Assembly: GCA_027295475.1 (NCBI GenBank)
Contig: JAPUKV010000160.1
Location: 1-5,357, forward strand
Reading direction: 5' to 3'
DNA: 5,357 bases
Origin: Pseudomonadota bacterium
Lineage (GTDB): Bacteria; Pseudomonadota; Gammaproteobacteria; Woeseiales; Woeseiaceae
Shown here: in pieces, positions 4,316 to 5,357 of the stretch
Numbering within the stretch: position 1 is the stretch's first letter
Layout of the letters: each line of letters starts with the position of its first letter
Notes under the pieces: generated by a model
Databases searched by the model: none
The model's input: only the letters and a program-made list of their open reading frames with translations
Told to the model about the DNA's origin: nothing
Made by a program: the position numbers and the translations under genes

Positions 4316-5357
4316 GTGCGCATACTCTACAGCCTGCTCACGTACCTGCTGCAGATTCCTGTTGCGACGTACTGGCTATTTCGCGCGCTGGGCAATAGTT
4401 CCTATCGGCATGGTACCGGGCAACGTTTCGGCTTCGGCTACCCACAACTGGATAGTTGCATCTGGATTCACGCCGTATCCGTTGGCGAAGTTCAGGCCGC
4501 CGTACCGCTCATACGCGAGCTCGCAAAGCGCTTCCCGGAGCACCAGATTCTGGTTACGTCCGTAACGCCAACGGGGGCCGCACGCGTCAGAGACCTGTTC
4601 GGGGACACCGTCAGCCACTGCTACATTCCGTTCGAAATGCCGCTGGCCGTCAATCGCTTTTTCGCGTCACTGAATCCGGAAATTGCGCTGATCATGGAGA
4701 CGGAAATCTGGCCGAATCTGTACCGCGGTTGCGGCGTCCGGAAAATCCCCCTGATCCTCGTCAGCGCACGAATTTCACCTAAGTCGCTGAGCGGCTACCG
4801 TAGAGCGTTGCCGCTGTTTCGCGAGACCCTGTCGCACGGCATCATAATCGCGGCGCAAAGCGAAGCCGATGCCGATCGCTTTCGATCGCTTGGAGCGAGC
4901 TCGGCCAGAACCTGGGTGATCGGCAACATCAAGTTTGACATCGAGTTACCGGAAACCCTGATCGCGGATGGCCAGCTTCTTCGTCGACAGTTGTTCGGCA
5001 ATCGACGGGTTTGGATAGCGGCGAGCACACACGAGGATGAGGAGCAGCAGGCGCTTGCAGCGCATGCGTTGCTCAAGGAACGGTTTCCAGACTTGTTGCT
5101 GGTTCTCGGTCCCCGACACCCGGAGCGGTTTCGCGAGGTGGGCAAGTTGGTGGAGCAACAGGGATTTCAATGTGTTCACAGAACGGCAGAAGAAGCCACT
5201 GATGAAAGTACTGATGTATTCCTGGTCGATACCATGGGCGAGTTACCGCTGTTTTATGCGGCCAGCGATGTTGCTTTTGTCGGCGGTTGTCTCGTGCCCG
5301 TCGGTGGGCACAATCTGCTCGAGCCTGCCGCGCTCGGGTTACCTGTTATCAGTGGGC
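4316..5357 (+). CDS. waaA: 3-deoxy-D-manno-octulosonic acid (Kdo) transferase WaaA, cut by window edge
   Basis: Inner-membrane GT30 glycosyltransferase (also called KdtA) that moves Kdo from CMP-Kdo onto lipid IVA, the first step of lipopolysaccharide core assembly. 347 residues are visible, out of about 425 for the family. Residues 3-22 form the N-terminal membrane anchor. HAVSVGE (52-58) carries the catalytic Glu58. TPTG (84-87) and METEIWPN (127-134) are conserved. GNIKFD (203-208), ASTHEDEE (236-243), PRHPERF (266-272), DTMGEL (305-310), FVGG (321-324) and GGHNLLEPA (330-338) form the CMP-Kdo-binding half. The GTG start at 4316 is chosen because a stop codon lies in frame at 4310 and the N-terminal pattern (RILYSLLTYLLQ) matches the family from there. 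No clear ribosome site is visible. It begins 32 nt after nrdJb with no terminator between, so it is probably transcribed with the nrdJ genes, although the functions are unrelated. Confidence 0.96.
   Translation, partial: MRILYSLLTYLLQIPVATYWLFRALGNSSYRHGTGQRFGFGYPQLDSCIWIHAVSVGEVQAAVPLIRELAKRFPEHQILVTSVTPTGAARVRDLFGDTVSHCYIPFEMPLAVNRFFASLNPEIALIMETEIWPNLYRGCGVRKIPLILVSARISPKSLSGYRRALPLFRETLSHGIIIAAQSEADADRFRSLGASSARTWVIGNIKFDIELPETLIADGQLLRRQLFGNRRVWIAASTHEDEEQQALAAHALLKERFPDLLLVLGPRHPERFREVGKLVEQQGFQCVHRTAEEATDESTDVFLVDTMGELPLFYAASDVAFVGGCLVPVGGHNLLEPAALGLPVISG

Overview
The window looks like chromosomal DNA of a gammaproteobacterium with moderately high GC. The main evidence is a class II ribonucleotide reductase split into two proteins (NrdJa and NrdJb), an arrangement best known from Pseudomonas, and a typical proteobacterial WaaA (Kdo transferase). 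The species cannot be fixed from this sequence. No mobile element, CRISPR array, tRNA or rRNA is visible.

Layout. The left part (1-911) reads leftward: an Hsp20 small heat-shock protein (525-911), then the N-terminal 138 codons of a Do/HtrA-type periplasmic serine protease (1-416, cut by the window edge). A strong imperfect hairpin without a U-tract lies between them (474-510). Upstream of hsp20 is a very good heat-shock sigma factor (sigma-32 type) promoter, so this is a heat-shock and protein quality control unit. A noncoding stretch of about 500 bp (912-1414) separates it from the rightward genes. The right part holds nrdJa (1415-3568), nrdJb (3576-4283) and the first 347 codons of waaA (4316-5357, cut by the window edge), all on the plus strand with small gaps.

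The divergent intergenic region is the most informative noncoding part. It holds a near-consensus sigma-70 promoter pointing at nrdJa (TTGACA/CATAAT). Just downstream is a 16-bp palindrome that closely matches the NrdR box, the operator of the general repressor of ribonucleotide reductase genes. A second, weaker NrdR-like palindrome lies 179 bp upstream, over a possible sigma-70 promoter for hsp20. The nrdJa leader RNA of about 170 nt can fold by eye into a compact three-way junction (1279-1352). A small hairpin follows whose 5' arm could also pair with the Shine-Dalgarno sequence. It carries no recognisable cobalamin (B12) box on the sense strand, although the enzyme it precedes is B12-dependent.

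How the genes work together: NrdJa plus NrdJb make deoxyribonucleotides with adenosylcobalamin instead of oxygen-dependent iron chemistry. WaaA adds Kdo to lipid A in the inner membrane and probably rides on the same transcript without a functional link. Hsp20 holds unfolding cytoplasmic proteins, and the HtrA protease degrades damaged ones in the periplasm. The genes themselves are of well-known families; the possibly undescribed element is the structured nrdJ leader and its combined regulation.
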